Shown here piece by piece: positions 47,483 through 56,256 of a stretch of 64,000 nucleotides of DNA (positions are counted from its first letter, which is position 1; every line of letters begins with the position of its first letter). The notes under the pieces are model-generated. The model was given only the letters and a program-made list of their open reading frames with translations. It did not search any database and was not told the origin of the DNA. A program made the position numbers and the translations under genes. The DNA is from Bryobacteraceae bacterium (GTDB lineage Bacteria; Acidobacteriota; Terriglobia; Bryobacterales; Bryobacteraceae): positions 558,001 to 622,000 of the forward strand of contig JAWKHH010000004.1 in NCBI GenBank assembly GCA_041394945.1, in the 5' to 3' direction.

Positions 47483-49198
47483 CTATTGCTCGCCTGCTCC
47501 CACGGAGGGATTGCTCAGCGCGCCGGTGAGGTTCTCGGCCGTGTCCGCGGTGGTGCCCCAGATCACGTTGTACCCCTGCGCGCTGTTGGTGCCCCAGATC
47601 ACGTTGGTGCCCCAGATCACGTTGGTGCCCCAGATCACATTGGTGCCCCAGATGACATTGGTGCCCCAGATCACGTTGGTGCCCCAGATGACATTGTTCG
47701 CCATCACGATCGAGGCCTGGCCGGTGATCGGATCGGAAACCACTTCGGGCGAACGGGCGCTGCCGGTGGATGTGTCGGTGGAGGCGAGCGCGCCGTTGAC
47801 GTCGAGATAGCCGGCGCCCACCGTAAAGATGTCGTGGCTGCTCGTGTAGGTGATGCCGGTGGCCGCATCGGTGGCCGACATCGACGGGGCGAAATCCTTG
47901 CGGGCGGTCTTCATCAGCCGAGCCTTCACCTGGTCCGGCGTGAGGTTCGGGTACTTCTGCAGCAGCAGCGCGGCCGCGCCGGCGACGACGGGAGTGGCCA
48001 TGCTGGTTCCGCTGAGCTTGAAGTACGGCGAGTTGCCGTTGTTGCCATTGCTCCCGAAGTAGGACATCGGCACGGCGTTGCCCGGAAGCTGCTGAGCCAG
48101 TGTCATCGTGTCCGACGACTTGAGAGAGAGGATCTGGTTGCCGGGCGCCACGAGGTCGGGCTTCAGGAAGTGGTCGATCACTGACGGGCCCTTCGAGCTG
48201 TAGGTGGCGATCACATCGTCGCTTCGGCTGAAGGTGGTTTTGGTGCTCATCGCGCCGACGGTGATGACGTAGGGGCTGTTGCCCGGCGAGGTGATGGTGG
48301 CGTAGCCGTGATTTTCGAAGCTGTTGTCGCGGCCGAGGTTACCGGCCGCCACGACGACGACGATGCCGGCGTTCCAGGCCTCTTCCACCGCCTGGCACAG
48401 CGGGTCGATCGAGTAGCTTTCATAGATCGGGCGGCCCACGGAGAGGTTGATGACGCGGATGTTGTAGGTGTTCTTCAACTGAATGGCGCGGTCAATGGCG
48501 GCGAGGATCGCGCTCTCCTCGGCCGTGCCGTCGTCGCCGAGCACATGCAGGTCGACGAGGTTCACCTTCGGAGCGATGCCCTTGACGATGTGCTGTGAAC
48601 TGTTGCTCGACGCGCCGCTGCTGCCGATGATGCCGGCGATGTGGGTGCCGTGGCCGTGGATGTCATTGGAGCCGCCGCCGGTGAAGACTTCGCGGTAGAC
48701 CACGCGCGATTGGCCGGCCGAGGTTCGCAGATCCGGGTGATCGGCGATGCCGGAGTCGATCACGGCGACGCCGATGCCGGTGCCGTCGAACCCGGTGCTC
48801 CATACAAGGTCCGCGCCCACGGTGGCCGAGGCGTAGTCCATGGTCGGCTTCAGCTTGCGGTCCGGCGTGATGTACTCGACGTTCGGGTTCTTGGCGAGCG
48901 CCGCGACGGCGGCCACCGGCATCTGCTTCATCGCAAACGTTCGGAAGCGGCCGAGTTGGCGTTTCTCCACGCCGCCCGCCGAGCGGGCCGCGTTCAGCTT
49001 ATTGCTGTCGAGGTGGCTCTTGAAACGGATCAGAACATCGACTTTGGCGTTCTTTGGAAGCCGGTCGAACTCAACCGAGATACTGCGCGCGCGGCGTGTT
49101 TGCGCGAATGCAACGCTGGCAATTGCCAGCAATACGAGGGTGGCAAGAACGCGGATGCCGCTTCGCATCGTTCTGGCCGAAAGTGCGCTGGATGTCAT
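47483..49198 (-). CDS. Secreted subtilisin-like (S8) protease with C-terminal NVIWGT repeats
   Basis: A 571-aa protein. Two starts are possible, ATG 49198 and ATG 49168 (MRSGIRVLATLVLLAIASVAFA, signal peptide); neither has a good ribosome site. A propeptide (about 40-115) with VDVLIRFKSHLDSNKLN and NPNVEYITPDR is followed by the S8 domain: Asp148 in VAVIDSG, His183 in HGHGTHIAG, and Ser399 in LSGTSMATP. After the catalytic domain, NVIWGT is repeated seven times, six of them without a gap, followed by a short acidic tail. Similar tryptophan repeats occur on secreted S8 proteins of other phyla; surface attachment or substrate binding is possible. The protease is probably self-activating. Confidence 0.9.
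   Translation of the reverse strand: MTSSALSARTMRSGIRVLATLVLLAIASVAFAQTRRARSISVEFDRLPKNAKVDVLIRFKSHLDSNKLNAARSAGGVEKRQLGRFRTFAMKQMPVAAVAALAKNPNVEYITPDRKLKPTMDYASATVGADLVWSTGFDGTGIGVAVIDSGIADHPDLRTSAGQSRVVYREVFTGGGSNDIHGHGTHIAGIIGSSGASSNSSQHIVKGIAPKVNLVDLHVLGDDGTAEESAILAAIDRAIQLKNTYNIRVINLSVGRPIYESYSIDPLCQAVEEAWNAGIVVVVAAGNLGRDNSFENHGYATITSPGNSPYVITVGAMSTKTTFSRSDDVIATYSSKGPSVIDHFLKPDLVAPGNQILSLKSSDTMTLAQQLPGNAVPMSYFGSNGNNGNSPYFKLSGTSMATPVVAGAAALLLQKYPNLTPDQVKARLMKTARKDFAPSMSATDAATGITYTSSHDIFTVGAGYLDVNGALASTDTSTGSARSPEVVSDPITGQASIVMANNVIWGTNVIWGTNVIWGTNVIWGTNVIWGTNVIWGTNSAQGYNVIWGTTADTAENLTGALSNPSVGAGEQ
47588..47695. repeat. Six tandem 18-bp repeats encoding NVIWGT
   Basis: The unit GGTGCCCCAGATCACGTT (plus strand) is repeated six times without spacers. 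A seventh copy stands at 47552-47569. The only differences between copies are C/T in the Asn codon and C/G in the Val codon, all synonymous, so the peptide is kept under selection while the DNA drifts. Confidence 0.95.
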
Positions 49199-49476
49199 GG
49201 CGATGTTAGGAAAGCACCTGGGTGGCCATTTCGCGATGTCTGTAAATAATTGATTCCAATGGCTGTAATCGATTTGCTTGACGCATGCTTTCGGACATCT
49301 TGTCCGGAACAGCGGACCGAATGTCAGGCGCCGGCATGGAATCGCACGCCGTTGGCTTCGCCTTGCGCAGCGGGGTGGCGGTCCCAAAGCGGTTAAAGCG
49401 ACAGGTGCGGGGGGCTATCGGAAACTAATGAACGTAGCGGGCATCGCCGATAGATGACCGGTTGCCGTCTTACCTT
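49199..49476. other. Divergent intergenic region with a small palindrome
   Basis: A 278-bp gap between the S8 protease (minus) and the cupredoxin gene (plus). It holds a perfect inverted repeat, CGGACA-TCT-TGTCCG at 49292-49306, and an AT-rich patch near 49245-49260. No gene or RNA was recognised. The repeat may be an operator for either side. Confidence 0.35.
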
Positions 49477-50184
49477 ATGCCTCTGCCAGCACTCCGTGCG
49501 CTCGCCCTGGTGCTGCTTTACGCGGTTGCGGGGGCGGTGTGTGTCGACGCCGGCGAAGTGACGGGGACGATCCACGTCACGCGGGCGTTGACTCGGAAGC
49601 GCGTGCCGATCGTGGCCCGCGCCTATCAGCGCGGCATGGCTCCGGCCGTTGCCTCCGCCGCTGGCGATTGGACGGAGTTGTCGCGGCTGGCCGTCTACCT
49701 GGACGATGGCAAAGTCGCGCGGACGGCGAGCGGCGCGACTCTTTCGCTTACGCAAAAGGGGAGGCGGTTCGAACCCGAGGTGGCCGTGATCCGGGCGGGG
49801 AACTCGGTGGAGTTCCCGAACTTCGATCCGATCGTTCACAACGTGTTCTCTCTCTCCAAGGCGAAGAGCTTCGATCTCGGCTACTACCCCAAGGGCCAGA
49901 CGCGTTCGGTTCGTTTCGACGATCCGGGGATTGTATCGGTCTACTGCCACCTGCATCCGAACATGAGCGCCGCAATCGTCGTCGCGCCCGGTCCGTGGGT
50001 GGCGCGGCCGGATTTGGCCGGCGATTTCGCGATTCCGGATGTTCCGGAGGGACGCTACACGCTCGTTGTATGGCACAAATCGGCTGGTTTCTTCCGGCGC
50101 AGAATCACGGTGGAGCGGGACGGCGCCGTGCACGCGGACATCGAGATTCCGGTGCGGGCCGAGCCGGAGGCGGCGGGCGAATGA
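49477..50184 (+). CDS. Periplasmic cupredoxin-like protein
   Basis: A 235-aa protein from ATG 49477 with a signal peptide (MPLPALRALALVLLYAVAGA). The central domain is a blue-copper fold with ligands His121 (PIVHNVFSL), Cys157 and His160 (YCHLHPNM) and Met163. The spacing C-x2-H-x2-M is that of the plastocyanin-like proteins often annotated as methylamine utilisation proteins. The last 70 residues form a carboxypeptidase-regulatory-like beta domain (GDFAIPDVPEGRYTLVVWHKS). The stop overlaps the HD-GYP gene by 4 bp (ATGA), so redox or copper state may be reported to that sensor. Confidence 0.85.
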   Translation: MPLPALRALALVLLYAVAGAVCVDAGEVTGTIHVTRALTRKRVPIVARAYQRGMAPAVASAAGDWTELSRLAVYLDDGKVARTASGATLSLTQKGRRFEPEVAVIRAGNSVEFPNFDPIVHNVFSLSKAKSFDLGYYPKGQTRSVRFDDPGIVSVYCHLHPNMSAAIVVAPGPWVARPDLAGDFAIPDVPEGRYTLVVWHKSAGFFRRRITVERDGAVHADIEIPVRAEPEAAGE

Positions 50185-51866
50185 CTTTGGCCGCGCGCGT
50201 ATTTCTGTGGATGGTGGTCCCGATGGGGTCGCTGCTGCTCGCGGGGTTCATGGCGGCGGGGTACACAGTGGAAGAACGCGTGACGGAGCAACTGCGGAGC
50301 GCGCAACGGGAGTCCGAGCAGCGCCTGCGTCAGTTGCGGGAGGGATTCGACGAACGGAGCCGGCGGCTGCTGGCCACTCTCGCAGAGAATCCCAGCCTGA
50401 AAGCGGGAATCGGTCTTTCCCGGGCCGGCCTTCCCGATGAGGACGTGAGGCGGACGGTGGAGGACCAGCTTCGAGAACTGACGGGCTCACTCGACCTGGG
50501 ATTCGTGTGCGTGATGGACTCGATGGGAAGGCCGCTTGCGGCGATGCTGCACGAGGAACTGGGCTGGCTGCCGCTCGATCCGGCGTCGGTAAAGGCGCCG
50601 GACGCGGGGTTGATGGAGATCGACGGGCGGCTGTTCACGGTGACCACGGTTCCCGTGAACATCGGCGAGGAGAACCTGGGGCGGCTTTCCGCGGCGAGCG
50701 AATTCCTGCTCGATAATTTTTCGGCCAGAACCGCTGTGCTGCGTGGCAGCCGGGTGGTGAGATCGAACCTGCCTCCGGAGGCGGAGGCGGAGTTGAAGAA
50801 CGTGCTCGGTTCGTGCGGCCCTTCGGCGGAATGCCGGGTGGTGCTGGCAGGGGAGCGGTACCTGTCGCTGCCGGTGGAGGAGCCGGCGCTGCAGGGTCCC
50901 TACCGGGTGCGGATGTTTGAGTCTCTCGACGCGGCCGGCGCGCCGTGGAAGAGTTCGCTGCGGGCGGTGTTCGGGGTGACGGGCCTGTTGGCGCTGGTGG
51001 CGGCGATCGCCGTGGCGGGGTTCGCTTCGCGCTCGGTGGCGGCGCCGATCAATGCGTTGATTGGGGAACTGCGGGTGAGCGAACGGATCGCGGCGATGCC
51101 GGCCGGCTTCGCTACGTCGGCGGCGACGGCGCGCTCGGCGGCGCTCGAAGTCCGCGAACTGGCGGCGGCGTTCAATCGGGCCGCCAAGGCGGTGGCCGAT
51201 TCGCGCGAACGGCTGGAGGAGGCGCATCTCGAGTTCATTATGGCTATGGCCCACGCGCTGGACGCCCGGGATCTCTACACGGCGGGCCACAGCCGGCGCG
51301 TGAGCGAATATTCGTGCGCGATCGCGCGGAAAATGGGGTTGCCGCAGGCCGCGATCGCCGATATTCGGATCGGCGCGCTGCTGCACGACATCGGTAAACT
51401 CGGAGTGCCGGACGCGATCCTGCAGAAACCGGGCCGGCTGACGGAGGAAGAGACGGAACTGGTCCGGCAGCATCCGGTGATCGGCGTGGAGATCCTGGCC
51501 GAGGTGCGAGGCTTCGAAAAGTATTGGCCGATTGTCGAGCTGCATCACGAGAACCCGGACGGGACCGGCTATCCCCGCGGTCTCAAGGACGGTGAGATAC
51601 CGGTTGAAGTCGCCATCGTCCATGTCGCCGACGCCTACGATGCGATGACGTCGGACCGTCCCTACCGGGTGGGTCTTACGCACGAGGTGGCGTGCGACAT
51701 CCTTTCGCGAAACGCGGGCACGCAGTTCGACGAGCGGATCGTAGGGGCGTTCCTGGAGCTTCCCGCGCCGGTGAAGGAAGCAGCCGAGCCGGCGCCGGAA
51801 ACGGCGTTGTCTCAACTCAGTCTGTCGGTGGAATCGAACGGCGCCTGGGCGGATCCGAGGACCTGA
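50181..51866 (+). CDS. Membrane sensor with HD-GYP (cyclic-di-GMP phosphodiesterase) output
   Basis: A 561-aa protein. Membrane helices lie at about 5-28 and 260-283, enclosing a periplasmic sensor domain (about 30-255). A HAMP-like linker (285-345) leads to the HD-GYP domain: HSRRVSEYS, LLHDIGKLGVPD with His-Asp at 402-403, RQHPVIGVEIL, and HHENPDGTGYP at 455-465. The full metal and GYP signature is present, so hydrolysis of cyclic-di-GMP is likely. It is coupled to the cupredoxin gene (ATGA) and followed after 3 nt by an outer-membrane barrel gene, which suggests that the three act together in envelope sensing. Confidence 0.92.
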   Translation: MTLAARVFLWMVVPMGSLLLAGFMAAGYTVEERVTEQLRSAQRESEQRLRQLREGFDERSRRLLATLAENPSLKAGIGLSRAGLPDEDVRRTVEDQLRELTGSLDLGFVCVMDSMGRPLAAMLHEELGWLPLDPASVKAPDAGLMEIDGRLFTVTTVPVNIGEENLGRLSAASEFLLDNFSARTAVLRGSRVVRSNLPPEAEAELKNVLGSCGPSAECRVVLAGERYLSLPVEEPALQGPYRVRMFESLDAAGAPWKSSLRAVFGVTGLLALVAAIAVAGFASRSVAAPINALIGELRVSERIAAMPAGFATSAATARSAALEVRELAAAFNRAAKAVADSRERLEEAHLEFIMAMAHALDARDLYTAGHSRRVSEYSCAIARKMGLPQAAIADIRIGALLHDIGKLGVPDAILQKPGRLTEEETELVRQHPVIGVEILAEVRGFEKYWPIVELHHENPDGTGYPRGLKDGEIPVEVAIVHVADAYDAMTSDRPYRVGLTHEVACDILSRNAGTQFDERIVGAFLELPAPVKEAAEPAPETALSQLSLSVESNGAWADPRT

Positions 51867-51869
51867 CGG

Positions 51870-52946
51870 ATGCGCGGGCTGGCAGGCTGGTGTGTCCTGT
51901 GGCTGATGCCGGCGGGCGCGCTGTGCCAGGAGCGGGGGCGCTTCGAGATGCCGGTAACCGTTTCGGCAGGCTACTTCTACAGTCCGCAAAGCGCCAGCGC
52001 GCCGCGCAACTCCTCGGCGGTGACGATGGGCGCGCGGCTGATGGCCTACCCGGCTGTGCGGCTGGGAGGGAACTGGTCCGCGTTCGGCGCCGTTCAGTTT
52101 CACACGCGGCCGTATTTCTACGAGCAGCTTTCCGCGCAGGGCTACGGGTTCGAGGGCGATCTGCTCCAGGCCTGGGTCGCCTATGACCGCGCTTGGGACG
52201 GCGGTGCGTTTTCGTTTAAAGCGGGCCAGCTGCTGCCGGCATTCGGCGCTTTCCTTCTCCGCTACGACGACATGCGCAATCCGCTCGTCGACATGCCGCT
52301 GATGTACGGCTACTACTATCGTCCGGTGACGACGCTCGGGATGCCGGGGGCTCAGATCGATGTCAGCGCCGGCCGATTCGATGGTCGAGTGCAGTTCACG
52401 GCGAGTTCGCCCGCCAACCGTCGAGGCTTGGGCGACGGCGATCAGTACGGCAACTGGGCGGGCGGAGTGGGAGTCACCCTCGCCACCGGCATCCGCGCCG
52501 GCGCATCCGTCTACCGCGGCCCCTACCTGCATCGGGAGCACCGGTTCTACCGGCCTGGCGAGATCGCGCCGCGGGAATTGCCGGCCACCGGGCTTGGCCT
52601 TGATGTTCAGGCGGCTCGCGGGCGGTGGAGCTTCCACGGCGAGCTGCAGCGGCACCTGCGCGGCTACCGCGCCATGCCGACCCTCGCCATTCACACCGGA
52701 TACGCCGAGGCCGCCTATACGATCAACCCCAGGCTCTATGTCGCCGCGCGTACCGGCATCCAACGCGGCACTCAGCCCGCCATCCCTTCCCGGACGATCC
52801 AGGAGATGGCGTTGGGCTACCGGCTGGGGCGCGCGCAGACAATCAAGATCAGCTACGAGATCGCCCGCGGCCGAGGGTTGTTCGACAATCAGTGGAACGT
52901 CTTCGCCATCCAGTGGGTGGCCACCTTCGACGGTCCATCGTTCTAG
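51870..52946 (+). CDS. Outer-membrane beta-barrel protein (porin-like, unassigned)
   Basis: A 358-aa protein with a signal peptide (MRGLAGWCVLWLMPAGALC). The rest alternates hydrophobic and polar residues with many Tyr, Gly and Arg in strands such as WSAFGAVQFHTRPYFYEQL, GAFSFKAGQLLPAFGAFLL and LYVAARTGIQRG, and ends in an aromatic residue (FDGPSF), as barrel proteins do. About 14-16 strands are likely. I do not recognise the family. It begins 3 nt after the HD-GYP stop, so it is the third gene of the cupredoxin operon. Confidence 0.72.
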   Translation: MRGLAGWCVLWLMPAGALCQERGRFEMPVTVSAGYFYSPQSASAPRNSSAVTMGARLMAYPAVRLGGNWSAFGAVQFHTRPYFYEQLSAQGYGFEGDLLQAWVAYDRAWDGGAFSFKAGQLLPAFGAFLLRYDDMRNPLVDMPLMYGYYYRPVTTLGMPGAQIDVSAGRFDGRVQFTASSPANRRGLGDGDQYGNWAGGVGVTLATGIRAGASVYRGPYLHREHRFYRPGEIAPRELPATGLGLDVQAARGRWSFHGELQRHLRGYRAMPTLAIHTGYAEAAYTINPRLYVAARTGIQRGTQPAIPSRTIQEMALGYRLGRAQTIKISYEIARGRGLFDNQWNVFAIQWVATFDGPSF

Positions 52947-52966
52947 GACGCCGCCGGGTTCCGCGA

Positions 52967-52972
52967 TATCCT
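52967..52972 (+). promoter_or_regulatory. -10 box directly before a propeller gene (leaderless candidate)
   Basis: TATCCT is followed by 6 nt and the ATG at 52979, with no Shine-Dalgarno. It lies in the 32-bp gap after the barrel gene, so the following genes may form their own unit. Confidence 0.4.
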
Positions 52973-52978
52973 GAACCC

Positions 52979-54235
52979 ATGCGGATGTTCATGCTGTTCC
53001 TAACCGCCGCACTCGCTCTCGCCTCGGACTGGCCGCAGTGGCGCGGCCCCACCGCTGACGGCATTTCGAGCGACGACGGCGTTCCCACGCGATGGTCGAA
53101 GAGCGAGAACGTGGTCTGGAAAGCGCCGCTGCCGGGGCTCGGCACGTCGACGCCGATCGTTTTGGGAAACCGCGTTTTTGTGACCTCGCAGACCGGCGAC
53201 GGTCCGTTCGAAGGGCGCGGCCGTGATTTCGAAGGCGCCACCGAGGCGCGCAAGAGCGGAGACGGTCCGGTTCGTTTCAACGTCCACGCATTTGACCGCG
53301 CCACGGGCAAGGAACTGTGGAAGCACTCGATGGCGGCCGAAGGCCCGCTGCAGCCGGTCCATCTGAAGCACAATCTGGCGAGCCCCTCGTGCGTCACCGA
53401 CGGCGAACGGGTGTACGCGTGGTTCGGCACCGGACAACTGACGGCGCTGTCGCTCGACGGCAAACCGGTCTGGTCGCGGCATCTGGGCAAGGAGTTCGGC
53501 CCTTTCGACATCCTCTGGGGCCACGGCTCTTCGGCCACGCTTTATAAGGGCTCGCTGCTGCTGCTGGTAGACCATCCGCCCGGCGCCTACCTGCTATCCG
53601 TCGACGCCCGCACGGGCAAGGATCGCTGGCGCACCGATCGCGGCAAGGACCGCCGGTCGTACACCACCCCGTTCGTCATCCGCGCCGGCGATCACGACGA
53701 GTTGATCCTCAACACGAACGACGGCGTGGAGGCCGTGGACCCGGTATCGGGCAAGCCGCTGTGGAAAGCGGGCGAGGCGAATCGCGTCCCCGTTCCGACG
53801 CCTGTCTATCACGAGGGCATTCTCTACGTGAACCGCGGCTACACCTCGAGCCCGTACCTGGCGTTGCGCCCGGGTGGCAAGATCGAATGGGAGATCAAGA
53901 CCGGGGCTCCGTACGTTTCCTCGCTCCTCTATCACGATGGGCTGCTCTACATGGCAAACGAACGAGGCGTGGTGTCGGTTGCGAACGCCGCCAACGGCGC
54001 GTCGATCTGGAAGGATCGTTTCGGCGGCGTGTTCTCAGCTTCGCCGGTGGCGGCCGGCGGCCACGTCTACCTGAGCGCGGAAGACGGCACCACCTACGTG
54101 CTGGCGGCCGGGAAGGAAAAGAAGGTGATCGCCGAGAACTCGCTCGGGGAGCGAACGCTCGCGTCGCTCGCCATCGCCGGAGGACGCATCTTCATCCGGA
54201 CGGACCAGCACCTCTACTGCATCGGGAAGAACTGA
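52979..54235 (+). CDS. Secreted PQQ-like beta-propeller (quinoprotein-type) protein
   Basis: A 418-aa protein with a signal peptide (MRMFMLFLTAALALA). It opens with DWPQWRGPTADGISSD, the usual start of the WRGP-type outer-membrane propeller proteins common in planctomycetes and acidobacteria. Blades include VRFNVHAFDRATGKELWKHS, LLSVDARTGKDRWRTDRG and ISSLLYHDGLLYM-like VSSLLYHDGLLYMANE. No cytochrome motif and no clear catalytic residues are seen. Its role is unknown; substrate or protein binding in the periplasm is likely. The other propeller gene at 44938 is a distant relative with a similar length. Confidence 0.85.
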   Translation: MRMFMLFLTAALALASDWPQWRGPTADGISSDDGVPTRWSKSENVVWKAPLPGLGTSTPIVLGNRVFVTSQTGDGPFEGRGRDFEGATEARKSGDGPVRFNVHAFDRATGKELWKHSMAAEGPLQPVHLKHNLASPSCVTDGERVYAWFGTGQLTALSLDGKPVWSRHLGKEFGPFDILWGHGSSATLYKGSLLLLVDHPPGAYLLSVDARTGKDRWRTDRGKDRRSYTTPFVIRAGDHDELILNTNDGVEAVDPVSGKPLWKAGEANRVPVPTPVYHEGILYVNRGYTSSPYLALRPGGKIEWEIKTGAPYVSSLLYHDGLLYMANERGVVSVANAANGASIWKDRFGGVFSASPVAAGGHVYLSAEDGTTYVLAAGKEKKVIAENSLGERTLASLAIAGGRIFIRTDQHLYCIGKN

Positions 54236-54252
54236 GCATCGCGCCCGGCCAC

Positions 54253-54981
54253 GTGAAAGTCGTTCTGATCGACACGCGCAATCCTCTGAACATCGGAGCG
54301 GCGGCGCGGGCGATGAGTAATTTCGGATTTCTGGAACTGGCGCTGGTGAATCCCTATGACGAAGCGTGGCGAGAGGCACGGTCCGCCGTGGGCGCGTCGG
54401 CGGTGCTCGAGAAGGCGCGAGTCTACGCGACGGCGGCCGAGGCGACGGCGGAGTGCCGGACGATCGTCGGGACGGCGTCGCTCGGTCACCGGGTGCTCGA
54501 ACTGAACGTGAAGCGGCTTGAGGAGGGCGCGCGGATCATGCGGCGGTCCGAGGGTCCGGTGGCGCTGCTGTTCGGGTCTGAGAAATACGGGCTCTCGAAC
54601 GACGATCTGGCGCGATGCGACTGGCTGCTGCGCATCCCGACGCGAGCCGAACACGAATCGATGAACCTCGGCCAAGCCGTAGCGGTGTGTCTGTACGAGA
54701 TGATCCGAGACGGGCGGGCGCGGGAGCCGGAACGGATTGCGAAAGCGGCCGCGGCTGCCGAAGTGGACCGGATCGGCGAGTACCTCGCCGGCGTACTGGC
54801 CGTCTCCGGATACACGCAGCCGCTGACGGCGGCTTCGTCGGCGCTGAAGATCCGGCGCCTGCTCCGGCGAATGAATCTGAGCTCGAAGGACGCCCGATTG
54901 TGGATGGGAATGCTCCGGCAAGTCGCATGGAAGCTCGGGGTAAGCGATACAATGCCAGACGGCAAGGAGCCTGGGACATGA
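54253..54981 (+). CDS. trmJ: SpoU/TrmH-family tRNA 2'-O-methyltransferase, TrmJ-like
   Basis: A 242-aa protein from GTG 54253. It has the trefoil-knot (SPOUT) motifs: LIDTRNPLNIGAAARAMSNFGF, ALLFGSEKYGLSNDDL, and IPTRAEHESMNLGQAVAVCLYE. The C-terminal helical part (about 165-242) is like TrmJ, which methylates the ribose of residue 32 in tRNA. The start has no good ribosome site, being 17 bp after the propeller stop. Its own stop overlaps the next ATG by 4 bp. Confidence 0.88.
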   Translation: MKVVLIDTRNPLNIGAAARAMSNFGFLELALVNPYDEAWREARSAVGASAVLEKARVYATAAEATAECRTIVGTASLGHRVLELNVKRLEEGARIMRRSEGPVALLFGSEKYGLSNDDLARCDWLLRIPTRAEHESMNLGQAVAVCLYEMIRDGRAREPERIAKAAAAAEVDRIGEYLAGVLAVSGYTQPLTAASSALKIRRLLRRMNLSSKDARLWMGMLRQVAWKLGVSDTMPDGKEPGT

Positions 54982-56189
54982 ACAAAGTTCGCGTTGGAGC
55001 ATTCACTGTTTTTGGGTTGCTGGTGGCGGCGGCCTGGCAGAACACCGAGGTCCGCTCACAGCCGCAGAGCCGGACGGAGCGTTTCGCGGCCATGTCGAAG
55101 CAGGCCGAGGAGCGCGGCCTGGCGGAGCCGTACACGGGATACCGCACCAGCGCCGGACGGGAAGAGGATCTGTTCGCGATCAAATCGACCGGCGTATCGA
55201 CGGAGCCGGTGCGGAAGGCGGCCGAGGCGTTTCTGGCGGCGCTGACCGCGGAGCAGCGCGCCAAGACTGAGTTTCCTCTCGAAGATCCGGAATGGCGCAA
55301 ATGGATGAATCAGCATTTCTACATCCGCCAGGGCGTGAGTTTTCTCGAGATGAACGGGGCGCAGCGCGACGCGGCGTTCGGGTTGCTGCGGGCGGGCCTG
55401 AGCGCGCGCGGCTTGAAGCTCACGCGCGACATCATGCACCTGAACGAGACGCTCGGCGAGCTGAACAACAACAACTTCGAGGAGTATGGAGAGTGGCGGT
55501 ATCACATCACGGTGATGGGGAAGCCCTCCGCCACGGAGCCCTGGGGCTGGCAGCTTGACGGCCACCACGCCATCATCAACTACTTCGTGCTGGGGGACCA
55601 GGTGGTGATGACGCCGTTCTTCGTCGGCTCCGAGCCGGTGATCGCCGATAGCGGCAAGTACAAGGGCACGGCCATCCTGCAGCACGAACAGCAGGCCGGG
55701 CTCGATCTGGTGAACTCGCTCGACGGAGCGCAGCGGGCCAAGGCTGTGCTGTCGGTTTCGAAGACGGGGAACAACAATGTGGGCGAGGCGTTCAAGGACA
55801 ACGTGGTGCTCGACTATGCCGGGTTGCCGGTGTCGGCAATGAAGCCGGCGCAGCGGAAGGCGCTCGAAGCGCTGGTCGGCGAGTACGTGGCCAATATGGA
55901 CGACGGGCATGCGAAGGTGAAGATGTCGGAGGTTCGCGCGCAACTCAACCGCACCTACTTCGCCTGGATCGGCGGGACCGGGCCGGACTCTGTATTCTAC
56001 TATCGCATCCACAGCCCGGTGATCCTGATCGAGTTCGACCACCAGAATCCCGCCGGGCTGCGGCATCTGTTCCCGGCGGGAAAGCCGATGATGCAGCATG
56101 TGCACGTGGTGGTGCGGACGCCCAACGGCAACGACTACGGCAAGGATCTGCTGCGGCAGCACTACGCGCGGCATCCGCACGGCGGGTAG
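54978..56189 (+). CDS. Secreted DUF3500 protein
   Basis: A 403-aa protein with a signal-like N-terminus (MNKVRVGAFTVFGLLVAAAW). Conserved DUF3500-like regions: KTEFPLEDPEWRKWMNQHFY, RQGVSFLEMNGAQRDAAFGLL, GWQLDGHHAIINYFVLGDQVV, TPFFVGSEPVIADSGKYKG, and SVFYYRIHSPVILIEFDHQN. Several histidines (GHHAIINYF, EFDHQNPAG) could bind a metal. Its function is not known to me. It is coupled to the TrmJ-like gene by ATGA. Confidence 0.85.
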   Translation: MNKVRVGAFTVFGLLVAAAWQNTEVRSQPQSRTERFAAMSKQAEERGLAEPYTGYRTSAGREEDLFAIKSTGVSTEPVRKAAEAFLAALTAEQRAKTEFPLEDPEWRKWMNQHFYIRQGVSFLEMNGAQRDAAFGLLRAGLSARGLKLTRDIMHLNETLGELNNNNFEEYGEWRYHITVMGKPSATEPWGWQLDGHHAIINYFVLGDQVVMTPFFVGSEPVIADSGKYKGTAILQHEQQAGLDLVNSLDGAQRAKAVLSVSKTGNNNVGEAFKDNVVLDYAGLPVSAMKPAQRKALEALVGEYVANMDDGHAKVKMSEVRAQLNRTYFAWIGGTGPDSVFYYRIHSPVILIEFDHQNPAGLRHLFPAGKPMMQHVHVVVRTPNGNDYGKDLLRQHYARHPHGG

Positions 56190-56256
56190 GCGCGCGGCGC
56201 CGCACGGGAAAAATCTGGCGGCCGGGGTAAAGTCCTTCCCTCATCCTCCCGATTGT

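Noticed and set aside
47552..47695. Regular short DNA repeats that could suggest a CRISPR array
   Set aside because: The units are gapless 18-mers in frame inside a protease gene and there are no spacers or cas genes.
50487..52763. A 758-codon minus-strand open frame
   Set aside because: It is antisense to the HD-GYP and barrel genes, both well supported, and is rich in Arg and His without a fold pattern.
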